A stretch of DNA of 64,000 bases from an uncultured Sutterella sp. (GTDB lineage: Bacteria > Pseudomonadota > Gammaproteobacteria > Burkholderiales > Burkholderiaceae_F). Both the position numbers and the translations under genes were made by a program. Below, piece after piece: positions 26,169 through 35,579 of this stretch (position 1 is the stretch's first letter; the number at the start of each line of letters is the position of its first letter). The notes under the pieces were generated by a model that saw only the letters and a list, made by a program, of their open reading frames with translations, made no database searches and was not told where the DNA came from. Location of the stretch: positions 37,173 through 101,172 of the forward strand of contig CAJMKD010000006.1 of assembly GCA_905213905.1 (NCBI GenBank), written 5' to 3'.

Positions 26169-27653
26169 TCAGCGCTTCTCGCCCGTGCGCTCAAGCACGG
26201 CGGCAAAAAAGCCGTCGGTGTTGTTCACGTGCGGCAGCAGCTGCATGTAGGCGCCGAAGCGCTCCCACTGCGAATCCGGGAAGCGGATGCGCTGCTCCTC
26301 AAAGACGTCCTTGGCGGGGAGAAGCCGCCACTCCGGATTCGCGGCGAGAAACGCCTCAACGACATCCTGATTTTCGCGCCTTAAAAGCGAGCAGGTTGCA
26401 TACACCAGACGCCCGCCCGACTTCACGAGCTTCGAAGCGTTTTCAAGCACGCTCTTCTGAATCGCATTGATGCGGTCGAGCTCTTCGGGCGAGAGACGCC
26501 ACTTGAGGTCCGGATTGCGCCGAAGCGTGCCGGTGCCCGTGCAGGGCGCGTCGATGAGCACGCGGTCGAATTTCCCGCGCAGGCGCTTGACGCGCGGATC
26601 CTGTTCGCTGCGGATCGCTGCGGGGTGCACGTTCGTGAGGCCGGCGCGGCGCATGCGGGGCGCCATGCCCGCCAAGCGCTTCTCATTGACGTCGAAGGCG
26701 TAGAGGCTGCCCGTCGACCGCATGAGCGCGCCGATGGCGAGCGTCTTGCCGCCCGCGCCCGCGCAGAAGTCGCAGATCATTTCGCGCCGCCGCGCCCCGA
26801 GGAGCCGCGCAATCAGCTGGCTGCCTTCGTCCTGCACGTCGACAAGGCCATCCTTGTAGATCGGCCAGCGGGTGAGGCCGGGCTTCGTCGGCAGGCGGAT
26901 CCCGTCGGGGCTGTAGGGCGTGGGATAGGCTTCAACGCCGTCGGCCTTGAGCGTCTCGAGCACGCTCTCGCGGTTTGCCTTGAGCAGATTGACGCGCAGG
27001 TCGAGGGGCGCCCCCTCCATCATGGCCGGATAAAGCAGATTGGCGTCTTCGTACTGCGCCTCAATGAGGTCGTAGAGCCACTGCGGGAGTTCCGCGCGCA
27101 CGTGCGGCGCGGCCTCGTCAAGACAGAAGGCGAGCACGCGCTTGAGCGGCCCTTCTTCAGAGCCGATCGCCGAGGGCGAAATCGACTCGATGCCGTGCTG
27201 TCGGGCAAGCGTGGCGAGCGCCGCAAGGCGCGGCGCGCGCTCGGGCCGCACCGGGCGCATCGCTGCGCGCAGCGATGCGTAGCGGCGCAGCGCGTAGTAA
27301 ATCCCTTCGGCAATGAGGCCGCGCTCTCGCATGCCGAGCTTCGGGTTGCTCTTGAAGAAGAGCTTCATGAGAACGTCGGCCGGACCGTCGAACTTGAGAA
27401 TGACGGCGAGCGCCCGGGTGAGCTCATCGACGATGAGATTCGTTACGCGGACTTCGCCCGGCGCTCTCGGCGCCATGCGCTTCTCGGGCGTCTTCGGGCC
27501 GCTCGTGCGGACGTTGCCCGCGGCGTGGCGCTCCTGCCGGCGGCGCGCATCGGCCGCGCGCTGGCGTTCGGTGCGCTTCGGTTCGTCGCGGCGCGACTTC
27601 TGCTTGGGCTTCTGCATCGCAAAGGCGCGACGCTTGGGATGGGATTCGGTCAT
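26169..27653 (-). CDS. rsmB: 16S rRNA (cytosine-967-C5)-methyltransferase RsmB-type
   Basis: 494 residues. Residues ~1-55 are basic and disordered. Then comes a NusB-like RNA-binding domain (VDELTRALAVILKFDGPADV onward) and the SAM domain with motif I DFCAGAGGKTLAIGA, motif IV DAPCTGTGTLRRNPD and motif VI YATCSLLRREN; the Cys in motif VI is the expected nucleophile of 5-methylcytosine RNA methyltransferases. The assignment to RsmB rests on the NusB-like domain. ATG 27653 (MTESHPKRR) is taken as the start; ATG 27617 is possible, and neither has a strong ribosome site. It follows purN on the same strand. Confidence 0.85.
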   Translation of the reverse strand: MTESHPKRRAFAMQKPKQKSRRDEPKRTERQRAADARRRQERHAAGNVRTSGPKTPEKRMAPRAPGEVRVTNLIVDELTRALAVILKFDGPADVLMKLFFKSNPKLGMRERGLIAEGIYYALRRYASLRAAMRPVRPERAPRLAALATLARQHGIESISPSAIGSEEGPLKRVLAFCLDEAAPHVRAELPQWLYDLIEAQYEDANLLYPAMMEGAPLDLRVNLLKANRESVLETLKADGVEAYPTPYSPDGIRLPTKPGLTRWPIYKDGLVDVQDEGSQLIARLLGARRREMICDFCAGAGGKTLAIGALMRSTGSLYAFDVNEKRLAGMAPRMRRAGLTNVHPAAIRSEQDPRVKRLRGKFDRVLIDAPCTGTGTLRRNPDLKWRLSPEELDRINAIQKSVLENASKLVKSGGRLVYATCSLLRRENQDVVEAFLAANPEWRLLPAKDVFEEQRIRFPDSQWERFGAYMQLLPHVNNTDGFFAAVLERTGEKR

Positions 27654-27780
27654 GCTGAAAGCTCTTGCCGCCCGACAAAAGCACCGCAGGCGCTCGGGGC
27701 GGAAACGATGAAAAAACGGAAATGCACCGCCGGACATGCCGGCGCTTCGGGGCTCAGGCGCTTCGTTCCAAGCGAGCCGC

Positions 27781-28434
27781 TCACTCGGTCGGGAACACCG
27801 CAAGCGAACGGGCAACCTCGTCGCTCATCACGGCGCGGCCGTTTTCAAGCCGCACTTCTCCGAGCGCAACGGCGCGAACGCACTTCGGATAAAGCGCGTG
27901 CTCATAGGGGAGCAGACGCGCAGCGAGCGTCTCGGGCGTATCGCTCGCAAGGATCGGCACGACGGACTGCCCGATGATGGCGCCGCCGTCGAGAACTGCG
28001 GAAACGAAGTGCACCGTCGAGCCGTGAACGCGGCAGCCCGCCTCAATGGCGCGCCGATGCGTCTCAAGCCCCGGGAAGAGCGGCAGGATCGCCGGATGAA
28101 TATTGAGAATCTTGCCCTCAAAGCGCTTGACGAAGCCTTCCGTCAGAATGCGCATGAAGCCTGCGAGAACGATCACGTCGGGTTCGTAGCGAGAAATCGC
28201 TTCGGCGAGCGCCGCGTCAAAGTCTTCGCGCGAGGCGAAGGCCTTGTGGTCAATCGCAAGCGCTTCAAGCCCTTCGGCGCGTGCGCGCGCGAGCCCGGGC
28301 GCTTCGGGCCTGTTTGAGATGACGGCTCGAATCTGGAGTCCGTACTGCGACGCCCAGTTTTCTTCGCGCGACTTTCTGAGAATCGCCTCGAAGTTGCTGC
28401 CGCGGCCGGAGAGGAGAATGACGATGTTCTTCAT
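27781..28434 (-). CDS. purN: Phosphoribosylglycinamide formyltransferase 1
   Basis: 217 residues. Uses 10-formyl-THF to formylate GAR, the third step of purine synthesis. Motifs: NIVILLSGRGSNFEAI at the N-terminus (phosphate loop), VLAGFMRILTEGFV, the catalytic NIHPAILPLFPG (Asn and His), and STVHFVSAVLDGGAIIGQ with the catalytic Asp. The more usual NIHPSLLP is NIHPAILP here, a conservative change. GAGG precedes the ATG at 28434. It lies about 130 bases upstream of rsmB on the same strand. Confidence 0.96.
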   Translation of the reverse strand: MKNIVILLSGRGSNFEAILRKSREENWASQYGLQIRAVISNRPEAPGLARARAEGLEALAIDHKAFASREDFDAALAEAISRYEPDVIVLAGFMRILTEGFVKRFEGKILNIHPAILPLFPGLETHRRAIEAGCRVHGSTVHFVSAVLDGGAIIGQSVVPILASDTPETLAARLLPYEHALYPKCVRAVALGEVRLENGRAVMSDEVARSLAVFPTE

Positions 28435-28777
28435 GATGGAGGTCCTCGACGGGACGGTTGACGATGGATTCGGTCCGCCAAGCGCGGATCAGGCGCCGTC
28501 CTTCGGGCGATATTGTCTCAGAACCGGGAGCGGCAAGGCGCGGGATTCTATCAAATCGCACGCAGCGCTCTGGCTTTGCCCGAAAAGCCGATCGCAAGCG
28601 CGAGCGGATTCGAGAAAATGCTTAGCGCGCCACGGGCGCGCGCAACGCAGCCCGCAGGATTCAGGTTCAAGGCGCAGCCGCAATCTATAATCGGCTTCTG
28701 CCTTCGCGCCGGCGGCGCGAAGCTGCGCATTTTCCACACGCCCGCCGATTGAACTCAAACCCCAAGGACTTCCGCTC

Positions 28778-29767
28778 ATGCACGTATTCCGAGGCCTGCC
28801 GCACCCGCTACTCAAACGCCCGTCCGCCATTGCGATCGGCAATTTCGACGGCGTGCATACGGGACATCAGGCGCTCCTTGAAAGCGTCGTGCAGGCGGCG
28901 GGCGACCGGGGCCTCGTGCCTTCGGTGGTGACCTTCGAGCCGCATCCGCGAGAGGTGCTCGGCGGCGAGCCGCTGCCGCGCATTTCAACCCTGCTCGACA
29001 AAGTCGACGCCATTCTCGCCACGGGGATCGAACGCATCTACATGCTGCCCTTCAGCCGCCGGACGGCTGCGCTCAGCGCAGAAGCCTTCGTTGAGGACAT
29101 CCTCGTCGACGGACTCGACACGCGCTGGATCACGGTGGGCGAAGACTTCCGATTCGGCAGCGACCGCTCGGGCGACGTGAAGGCGCTCGAAGCCTTCGGG
29201 CGCGAGCATCATTTTGAGGTCTTTGCTTCGCCGCTCCTCTTTCACGGCGACGCGAAAGTGAGCTCCACGCGCATCCGCGAAGCCCTCGCGCGCGGCGACC
29301 TCTACGAGGCAAGCCTCATGCTCGGGCGGCGGTATTCCATGGCCGGACGCGTCATTCACGGCGCTGCGCTCGGACGCACGATCGGCTTTCCGACGCTCAA
29401 CATCGCGCCCATCCCGCCGGGCAGCACCGCCAAGCCTGCCATCACAGGCGTCTTTGCCGTGCGCATCGAAGGGCTTGGGCCTGCCGTGCGAGCGGGCGTA
29501 GCCTCGCTCGGGATCAAGCCCACGGTCACGAGCGAGCACCGCTGGCTTCTCGAAACCAACGTCTTCGACTGGAAAGGCAACGCCTACGGCAAAAAGATCC
29601 GCGTCATCTTTGTGGAGAAGCTGCGCGACGAAAAGAAATTCAGCGGCATCGATGAACTTCGAGCCGCCATTGAAAGCGACGCTCTTCGTGCGCGCCGCAT
29701 CCTCGGGTGCACGCCCGGGGAGGGCATTTTCAGCCCTGAGCACGAGCAAACAACGGAGAGTGCATAG
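28778..29767 (+). CDS. ribF: Bifunctional riboflavin kinase / FAD synthetase
   Basis: 329 residues making FMN and then FAD. The nucleotidyltransferase half has AIAIGNFDGVHTGHQALL near residue 20 and SSTRIREALARGD near 170. The C-terminal kinase half shows GRTIGFPTLNIAPIPPG and the TNVFDWKGNAYGKKIRV segment with FVEKLRDEKKF. AAGGA eight bases before the ATG sets the start. It heads the ribF-ileS-lspA group, with ileS 91 bases downstream. No FMN riboswitch is visible upstream. Confidence 0.96.
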   Translation: MHVFRGLPHPLLKRPSAIAIGNFDGVHTGHQALLESVVQAAGDRGLVPSVVTFEPHPREVLGGEPLPRISTLLDKVDAILATGIERIYMLPFSRRTAALSAEAFVEDILVDGLDTRWITVGEDFRFGSDRSGDVKALEAFGREHHFEVFASPLLFHGDAKVSSTRIREALARGDLYEASLMLGRRYSMAGRVIHGAALGRTIGFPTLNIAPIPPGSTAKPAITGVFAVRIEGLGPAVRAGVASLGIKPTVTSEHRWLLETNVFDWKGNAYGKKIRVIFVEKLRDEKKFSGIDELRAAIESDALRARRILGCTPGEGIFSPEHEQTTESA

Positions 29768-29858
29768 CAGCGGCGCCGGCCGGACGTTCGGTTTGAACGT
29801 GCGGCAAGCGCCAAGCACTTCTTCACCTGAAGAGCCCGAGGGGGCCAGGAGAAAAAAT

Positions 29859-32723
29859 ATGGCCAAAGAAGCCCAGGCGGCCGATGCCGCCAAGAAGTAT
29901 CCGCTCAACCTGCCGGATACCCCGTTCCCGATGCGCGGGAACCTCCCGAAGCGCGAACCCGAATGGATCCGCGAATGGGATGAAAAGCACATTTACGAGC
30001 GCATCATTGACGCGCGGCGCGATGCCAAGAAGTTCATTCTGCACGACGGCCCGCCCTACGCCAACGGCGCCATTCACGTCGGCCACGCGATCAACAAGAT
30101 CCTCAAGGACATGATCCTCAAGGAAAAGACGCTCGAAGGCTTCCAGGCCCCCTATGTGCCGGGCTGGGACTGCCACGGCATGCCGATCGAGGTGCAGATC
30201 GAGAAGCTCCATGGGAAGAACCTCCCTGTTGACGAGATGCAGAGCCTCGCGCGCGCCTACGCCATGGAGCAGTCGAAGCTGCAGCTCGAAGACTTCAAGC
30301 GCCTTGGCGTCCTCGGGTTCTGGGAGAATCCGTACCGCACGATGCGCCACGACACGGAAGCCGCCGAAATCCGCGCGCTCAAGGGCGTTGTCGAAAGGGG
30401 CTACGTCTACCGCGGCCTCAAGCCCGTCAACTGGTGCTTCGACTGCCAGAGCGCGCTCGCGGAAGCGGAAGTCGAATATAAGGACGTCGAGTCCTACACG
30501 ATCGACGTCGCCTTCCGGCTCTGCGAAGAAGACGAAGCCCGCACGGCTGAAGCCTTCTCCGTGAAGCTCGAGAAGCCCTGCTTCATCGTGATCTGGACGA
30601 CGACCCCGTGGACGATTCCGGCGAACCAGGCCCTCAACGTCCATCCGGAGCTCGACTACGTGCTCGTCGACACCGGCGACAAGTACTTGATCCTCGCCGA
30701 GTCGCTCGCCGAAGCCGCCCTCAAGCGCTACGGCCTCGAAGGCAAGGTGATCGGCAAGGCCAAGGGCGCCGCGCTCGACATGCTGCGCTTCAAGCACCCG
30801 CTCTACGACCTCGACCCGGGCTACCAGCGTCTTTCGCCCGTTTATCTTGCCGACTACGTCGATGCGACGGCCGGCACCGGCATCGTGCACTCGGCGCCCG
30901 CCTACGGCGTCGACGACTTCGTCTCCTGCAAGAAGCACGGCATGACGAACGAAGAAGTGCTCACCCCGGTTCAGGGCGACGGCACGTACAGCGAAGCGCT
31001 CCCGCTCTTTGGCGGCCTCAACATCTGGAAGGCGCAGCCGAAGATTGTCGACGCGCTCACGCTCGCAGGGAGCCTTCTCGCGCAGGGCCGCATTCAGCAC
31101 AGCTACATGCACTGCTGGCGCCACAAGACGCCGCTCATCTACCGTGCTACCTCGCAGTGGTTCGTCCGCATGGACGCGCCCGACGAAGACACGAAGAGCG
31201 TGCTCGGCCTGCCGGCGCAGCCCGAAACGCTGCGCGAAACGGCGCTGCGCGCCGTGAAGGCGACGAAGTTCTTCCCGCAGTGGGGCATCAACCGCCTCTA
31301 CTCGATGATCGAAAACCGTCCCGACTGGTGCATTTCGCGCCAGCGCAACTGGGGCGTGCCGCTGCCCTTCTTCCTGCACAAGGAAACCGGCGAGCTCCAT
31401 CCGCGCACGCTCGAGATCATGGACCAGGCCGCCGACATCGTCGAAAAGGGCGGCATTGAAGCCTGGAGCAAGGTGACGGCCGAAGAGATCCTCGGCGACG
31501 AGGCCAAGGACTACGTGAAGTCGACCGACATCCTCGACGTCTGGTTCGACTCGGGCTCGACGCACTACACCGTGATGCGCGGCTCGCACAAGGACATCCT
31601 CGGCTGGCCGGCCGACATGTACCTCGAGGGCTCCGACCAGCACCGCGGCTGGTTCCATTCGTCGCTGCTCATCGGCGCGATGCTCGACGGACGCGCGCCT
31701 TACAACCAGCTTCTCACGCACGGCTTCTGCGTCGACGAGAAGGGCGAAAAGATGTCGAAGTCCAAGGGCAACATCGTTCGTCCGCAGGAAATCAGCGACA
31801 AGTTCGGCGCCGAAATCCTCCGTCTCTGGGTGGCGTCGACCGACTACTCGGGCGAGCTGCGCATCGGACCGACGATTCTCAAGCGCGTCGTTGAGAGCTA
31901 CCGCCGCATCCGCAACACGCTGCGCTTCCTCCTTGCCAACACGTCGGACTTCGATCACACGAAGGACGCCGTCAAGCTCGAAGAGATGCTCGAGCTCGAC
32001 CGCTGGGCCGTCGCCTTCACCGAAGACTTCCAGCGCAAGGTGATCGCCGAGTACAAGGACTGCCGCTTCCACAACGTGGTCTCGCTCCTGCAGACCTTCG
32101 CTTCGACCGACCTCGGCAGCTTCTACCTCGACATTCTCAAGGACCGCCTCTACACGACGGCCCCGAAGAGCCTCGCGCGCCGCTCCGCGCAGACCGCGCT
32201 CTGGCTCATCACGAAGACGATGCTGCGCCTCATGGCGCCGATCCTCTCCTTCACGGCCGAAGAAGCCTTCAAGGTCTTCTCGCCCAACGAAAGCGGGACG
32301 ATCTTCACGGAAGTCTTCGAGCCGCTGCCGGAAGTGCCCGGCGCTGAAGCGCTCCTTGAAAAATGGGCGAAGATCCGCGCCGTGCGCGCCGACGTGCAGA
32401 AGGCGATTGAAGACGAGCGCGCCAAAGGCACGATCGGCTCGTCGCTGCAGGCCGTGGGCACGCTCAAGGCCCCGTCGCCGCTCTACGAGCTGCTTGCCAC
32501 GCTCGGCGACGAACTGCGCTTCGTGATGATCATGAGCCGCATCACGCTTGAAAAGAGCGAAGGCGACGCTGTTGCGGTTGAGGTTCATCCCGCCGAAGCC
32601 AAGAAGTGCGAGCGCTGCTGGCACTACGTCGAAGGCGTGGGCGAGAACGCCGAACACCCGACGCTCTGCCCGCGCTGCATCTCGAACCTCTTCGGTTCGG
32701 GTGAAGTGCGCCGCATTGCCTGA
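29859..32723 (+). CDS. ileS: Isoleucyl-tRNA synthetase
   Basis: A 954-residue class I synthetase. HIGH motif in DGPPYANGAIHVGHAINKIL (residues ~65-85), the CP1 editing domain with WTTTPWTIPANQALN, KMSKS loop GEKMSKSKGNIVRP, a cysteine-rich WCISRQRNWGVP segment, and a C-terminal zinc finger (CERCWHYVEG ... TLCPRC). AGGAG is eight bases before the ATG at 29859. The frame is open for another 80 codons upstream, but that part overlaps ribF and is not conserved. lspA follows after 24 bases, so the two are co-transcribed. Confidence 0.97.
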   Translation: MAKEAQAADAAKKYPLNLPDTPFPMRGNLPKREPEWIREWDEKHIYERIIDARRDAKKFILHDGPPYANGAIHVGHAINKILKDMILKEKTLEGFQAPYVPGWDCHGMPIEVQIEKLHGKNLPVDEMQSLARAYAMEQSKLQLEDFKRLGVLGFWENPYRTMRHDTEAAEIRALKGVVERGYVYRGLKPVNWCFDCQSALAEAEVEYKDVESYTIDVAFRLCEEDEARTAEAFSVKLEKPCFIVIWTTTPWTIPANQALNVHPELDYVLVDTGDKYLILAESLAEAALKRYGLEGKVIGKAKGAALDMLRFKHPLYDLDPGYQRLSPVYLADYVDATAGTGIVHSAPAYGVDDFVSCKKHGMTNEEVLTPVQGDGTYSEALPLFGGLNIWKAQPKIVDALTLAGSLLAQGRIQHSYMHCWRHKTPLIYRATSQWFVRMDAPDEDTKSVLGLPAQPETLRETALRAVKATKFFPQWGINRLYSMIENRPDWCISRQRNWGVPLPFFLHKETGELHPRTLEIMDQAADIVEKGGIEAWSKVTAEEILGDEAKDYVKSTDILDVWFDSGSTHYTVMRGSHKDILGWPADMYLEGSDQHRGWFHSSLLIGAMLDGRAPYNQLLTHGFCVDEKGEKMSKSKGNIVRPQEISDKFGAEILRLWVASTDYSGELRIGPTILKRVVESYRRIRNTLRFLLANTSDFDHTKDAVKLEEMLELDRWAVAFTEDFQRKVIAEYKDCRFHNVVSLLQTFASTDLGSFYLDILKDRLYTTAPKSLARRSAQTALWLITKTMLRLMAPILSFTAEEAFKVFSPNESGTIFTEVFEPLPEVPGAEALLEKWAKIRAVRADVQKAIEDERAKGTIGSSLQAVGTLKAPSPLYELLATLGDELRFVMIMSRITLEKSEGDAVAVEVHPAEAKKCERCWHYVEGVGENAEHPTLCPRCISNLFGSGEVRRIA

Positions 32724-32747
32724 CGCCCTAGCGCAAACGGGGAGAGC

Positions 32748-33317
32748 ATGGCTTCAAACACCAAGCGGCCTCAGCTCGGCGCGCAGCGCGCGCCGAGCAC
32801 ACCGAAAAAGCGGGCCTCGGGATCGGGCAGCGCCGATCCCAACCCGCTGCGCTTCAGCTTCTGGTTCTTTTTCGGCTTTCTCATCGTGGTGCTCGATCAG
32901 GCCACCAAGTTCTACTTCGAGCACGCGATGGATCCGGGCGACGTCATCCCGGTGGCGCCGGGCTTCAACTTCGTGCTCGCGCACAACCGCGGCGCCGCCT
33001 TCTCGTTTCTCGCAAACGCGGGCGGCTGGCAGCGCTGGTTCTTCACGATCCTCGCCGCTGCGGTTGTGATCTTCGTCCTGCGGCTTCTCTGGAAGCACGG
33101 GGGCAAGCGGCTCTTCAGCCTCTCGCTCACGCTCATCGCGGCAGGCGCCGCAGGCAACCTGATCGACCGCGCGCTCGCGGGCTACGTCGTCGACTTCATC
33201 GACCTCTACTGGCAGAACTGGCACTGGCCCGCCTTCAATGTCGCCGACATTGCGATCTGCGCGGGCGCCGCCGGCCTTGTGCTCGACGAGCTCCTCGGCG
33301 TGGCGCGGGACCGCTAG
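32748..33317 (+). CDS. lspA: Lipoprotein signal peptidase II
   Basis: A 189-residue inner-membrane aspartyl protease that removes signal peptides from prolipoproteins such as the one at 46296. Four membrane helices are visible (FWFFFGFLIVVLDQATKFY; FFTILAAAVVIFVLRLLW; SLTLIAAGAAGNLIDRALAG; NVADIAICAGAAGLVLDELL). The catalytic aspartates lie in GNLIDR and FNVADIAI. An extra basic, soluble N-terminus of about 30 residues precedes the first helix. GGGGAG gives a strong ribosome site. Confidence 0.95.
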   Translation: MASNTKRPQLGAQRAPSTPKKRASGSGSADPNPLRFSFWFFFGFLIVVLDQATKFYFEHAMDPGDVIPVAPGFNFVLAHNRGAAFSFLANAGGWQRWFFTILAAAVVIFVLRLLWKHGGKRLFSLSLTLIAAGAAGNLIDRALAGYVVDFIDLYWQNWHWPAFNVADIAICAGAAGLVLDELLGVARDR

Positions 33318-33357
33318 CAAAAGAGCCTTTATTGGCTGCCTCAGCCCATGTTTTTTC

Positions 33358-33397
33358 GCCGCCCGGCTGCAACGCAATCGGGCGGCTTCATTTTTTC
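33358..33397 (+). terminator. Terminator of ribF-ileS-lspA
   Basis: GCCGCCCG (33358-33365) with CGGGCGGC (33379-33386), then TTCATTTTTT, about 40 bases after lspA. Confidence 0.8.
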
Positions 33398-33481
33398 GGA
33401 TAATGTGCTCTTTCCAAATTCGGACGCACGACGCCGGATGCGCCGCATGCCGTCCGTCCATTCACGCAAAGGCTTCACCTC

Positions 33482-34738
33482 ATGACCGAAGATGCCGCTA
33501 AGCCCCTTGCGGGCAAGAAAATCACCGTCGCCGCAACAGGGGGCATCGCGCTCTACAAGGTTTGCACGCTCGTGCGCGGCCTGGTGCGCGCCGGCGCCGA
33601 GGTGCGCGTCGCCATGACCGAAAACGCCGCGCGCTTCGTGGGGCCCGTCACCTTCGAAGCCCTTTCAGGCCGCCCCGTCGCGCTCACGGAGTGGGCGTCC
33701 GGCCCCGACGGCGCGATGCCGCACATCGAGCTTGCCAAGTGCGACCTCATGATCGTCGCGCCCGCAACCGCGAACGTGCTTGCCAAGGCCGCGCACGGCA
33801 TCGCCGACGACCTTGTGTCGACCCTCATCGCCGCAAGGCGCGCCGACATCGTCTTTCTGCCTGCGATGAACGTGCACATGTGGACCAATGCTGCGACGCA
33901 GCGCAACGTGGCGTGCCTCAAGGCCGCCGGCGCACGCTTCATCGGGCCGGATTCGGGCTTTCAAGCCTGCGGCGACCTCGGCAGCGGCCGCATGACGGAG
34001 CCCGAGGCGGCGCTCGATGCGCTCTTGGGCTACTTTGCCCCCAAGACGCTCGCCGGCCGGCGCGTCGTCGTGACGGCTGGCCCGACCTTTGAAGCCATCG
34101 ATCCGGTGCGCGGCATCACCAACCGCTCAAGCGGCCGGCAGGGCTATGCGCTTGCGCGCGCTGCGCGCGACGCCGGCGCCGAAGTCGAGCTCATCGCCGG
34201 TCCGACGGCGCTCGCCGATCCCTTCGGCATCCGCACGACGCACGTCGTGAGCGCGGCAGACATGCGAAGCGCCGTCATGAAGGCGATTGCCGAGGACGAG
34301 CGTCCCGTCGACCTTCTTTTCGGCGTGGCGGCCGTCTGCGACTGGCGGCCGAGCCGTGCATCGGCCCTCAAGCTCAAGAAGCCCGAAGGCGGGCGTCCCG
34401 AGGGCGAGCCGCATCCCTTCGCCGCCATCGAATGGACGGAAAATGCCGACATTCTGGCCGAAGCCGCCCGATCAGGCCGGGTCGGCGTCGTGGGCGGCTT
34501 TGCTGCGGAAACGGCCGAAGACGAAGCGCTCCTTGCCTATGCGCGCCGAAAGCTCGAGAAAAAAGGGATCGACTTCATCGTTGCCAACGACGCGCGGCGC
34601 GCGCTCGACGCAGATCGCAACAGCGTGGCCGTCATCGTGCGGGGCGCTCTGACGCCCGAACGCTTTGGCCCCGCCGACAAGGCCGCCTGCGCGCGCTTCA
34701 TCGTGGCGCAAGCCGCGCGAGTGCTCGCCCGACGCTGA
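33482..34738 (+). CDS. coaBC: Bifunctional phosphopantothenoylcysteine decarboxylase / phosphopantothenate-cysteine ligase
   Basis: 418 residues catalysing two consecutive steps of coenzyme A synthesis. CoaC part (~1-190): flavin-binding TGGIALYKVCTLVRGL, MPHIELAKCDLMIVAPATAN with the active His, the signature PAMNVHMW and ACGDLGSGRM with the catalytic Cys. CoaB part (~190-418): VVTAGPTFEAIDPVRGITNR, SSGRQGYALARAA, AVCDWRPS and the LKLKK lysine motif. In CoaB the usual A-D-Y/W-R-P triad is kept as C-D-W-R-P. It follows lspA behind a terminator, and dut is next, an order common in this group. Confidence 0.95.
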   Translation: MTEDAAKPLAGKKITVAATGGIALYKVCTLVRGLVRAGAEVRVAMTENAARFVGPVTFEALSGRPVALTEWASGPDGAMPHIELAKCDLMIVAPATANVLAKAAHGIADDLVSTLIAARRADIVFLPAMNVHMWTNAATQRNVACLKAAGARFIGPDSGFQACGDLGSGRMTEPEAALDALLGYFAPKTLAGRRVVVTAGPTFEAIDPVRGITNRSSGRQGYALARAARDAGAEVELIAGPTALADPFGIRTTHVVSAADMRSAVMKAIAEDERPVDLLFGVAAVCDWRPSRASALKLKKPEGGRPEGEPHPFAAIEWTENADILAEAARSGRVGVVGGFAAETAEDEALLAYARRKLEKKGIDFIVANDARRALDADRNSVAVIVRGALTPERFGPADKAACARFIVAQAARVLARR

Positions 34739-34843
34739 AATACCCTGCCTTTCTTTTCTTTTTTATTCCTTCACTGCGCCGAAGCGGCGTCCGTCTGACG
34801 ACGGCGCCCGCCGGCCCACACGCCAAAAATCAATTCACTCACC

Positions 34844-35290
34844 ATGCAGATCGATCTCAAGATCCTTGACGAGCGCGCCCGCGCGCACATTCCCGCCTAC
34901 GCCACGCCGGGCGCCGCCGGCCTCGACCTGCGCGCGCTGCTTGACGCGCCGCTCGAAATCGCACCGGGCGAAACGCACCTCGTGCACACGGGGCTCGCCA
35001 TCCACATCGGCGACCCGGGCTACGCCGCGCTCATCCTGCCGCGCTCCGGGCTCGGCCACAAAAAGGGCATCGTGCTCGGCAACCTCGTGGGCCTCATCGA
35101 CAGCGACTACCAGGGCGAACTCATGATTTCAGTCTGGAACCGCGGCAGCGAGCTTTTCCGGCTCGAGCCCTTCGAGCGCCTCGCGCAGCTCGTGATTGTG
35201 CCGGTGGCGCAGGCCGCCTTCCGCATCGTCGACGATTTCGAAGCGTCGGCGCGCGGCACCGGCGGCTTCGGCTCCACCGGCACGAAATAA
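34844..35290 (+). CDS. dut: Deoxyuridine triphosphatase (dUTPase)
   Basis: 148 residues, trimeric dUTPase, converting dUTP to dUMP and keeping uracil out of DNA. The five family motifs occur in order: TPGAAGLDLRAL, the PRSGLGHKKG uridine-site motif, GNLVGLIDSDYQGEL, RLAQLVIVPV and the C-terminal RGTGGFGSTG lid. The start MQIDLKILDERA is conserved, but its ribosome site is weak. Confidence 0.97.
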   Translation: MQIDLKILDERARAHIPAYATPGAAGLDLRALLDAPLEIAPGETHLVHTGLAIHIGDPGYAALILPRSGLGHKKGIVLGNLVGLIDSDYQGELMISVWNRGSELFRLEPFERLAQLVIVPVAQAAFRIVDDFEASARGTGGFGSTGTK

Positions 35291-35315
35291 GCGCCGCCCT
35301 TCGGAAGGCCTTCGG

Positions 35316-35363
35316 AAAGGCGTCCGCCTTCAAGCGCTGAAGCGGACGCCTTTCGTCGTTTTT
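35316..35363 (+). terminator. Terminator of dut
   Basis: Stem AAAGGCGTCCGC with GCGGACGCCTTT (35316-35327 / 35342-35353) and a 14-base loop, then T-rich DNA. Confidence 0.85.
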
Positions 35364-35437
35364 GTCATGGCCGAGGCGCTTGCGGCGCATCAGCAAAGAG
35401 CCTCAGCCGCATTGCGCCGAACGGGCTTCGGCCGATA

Positions 35438-35511
35438 GTTACACTTTGTTACGCCGAGATAGCAAACCCTAATTTTCACCTAGCGGTTACCTAATTCGCC
35501 CTTCCTACACT
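35438..35511 (+). promoter_or_regulatory. Promoter with three 11-bp direct repeats ahead of the PepSY gene
   Basis: Three tandem 11-base units each start with CCTA, at 35468, 35479 and 35490 (CCTAATTTTCA, CCTAGCGGTTA, CCTAATTCGCC). They end five bases before a -10-like TACACT (35506-35511), and there is no -35. Such helix-phased repeats replacing the -35 are typical of activation by OmpR/PhoB-type response regulators. Upstream, GTTAC occurs at 35438 and 35448 (10-base spacing) and again at 35486. The nearby response regulator is the obvious candidate ligand; this is inference. Confidence 0.55.
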
Positions 35512-35579
35512 TTCAATCAAAGGAAAGGCCGAGCCCTGAACGAGAAGCCTGGCCGCAAACATAACGATAGGAGTTGGAT

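Noticed and set aside
29823..32657. A 944-codon open frame on the minus strand opposite ileS
   Set aside because: An antisense shadow; the plus strand carries all IleS motifs.
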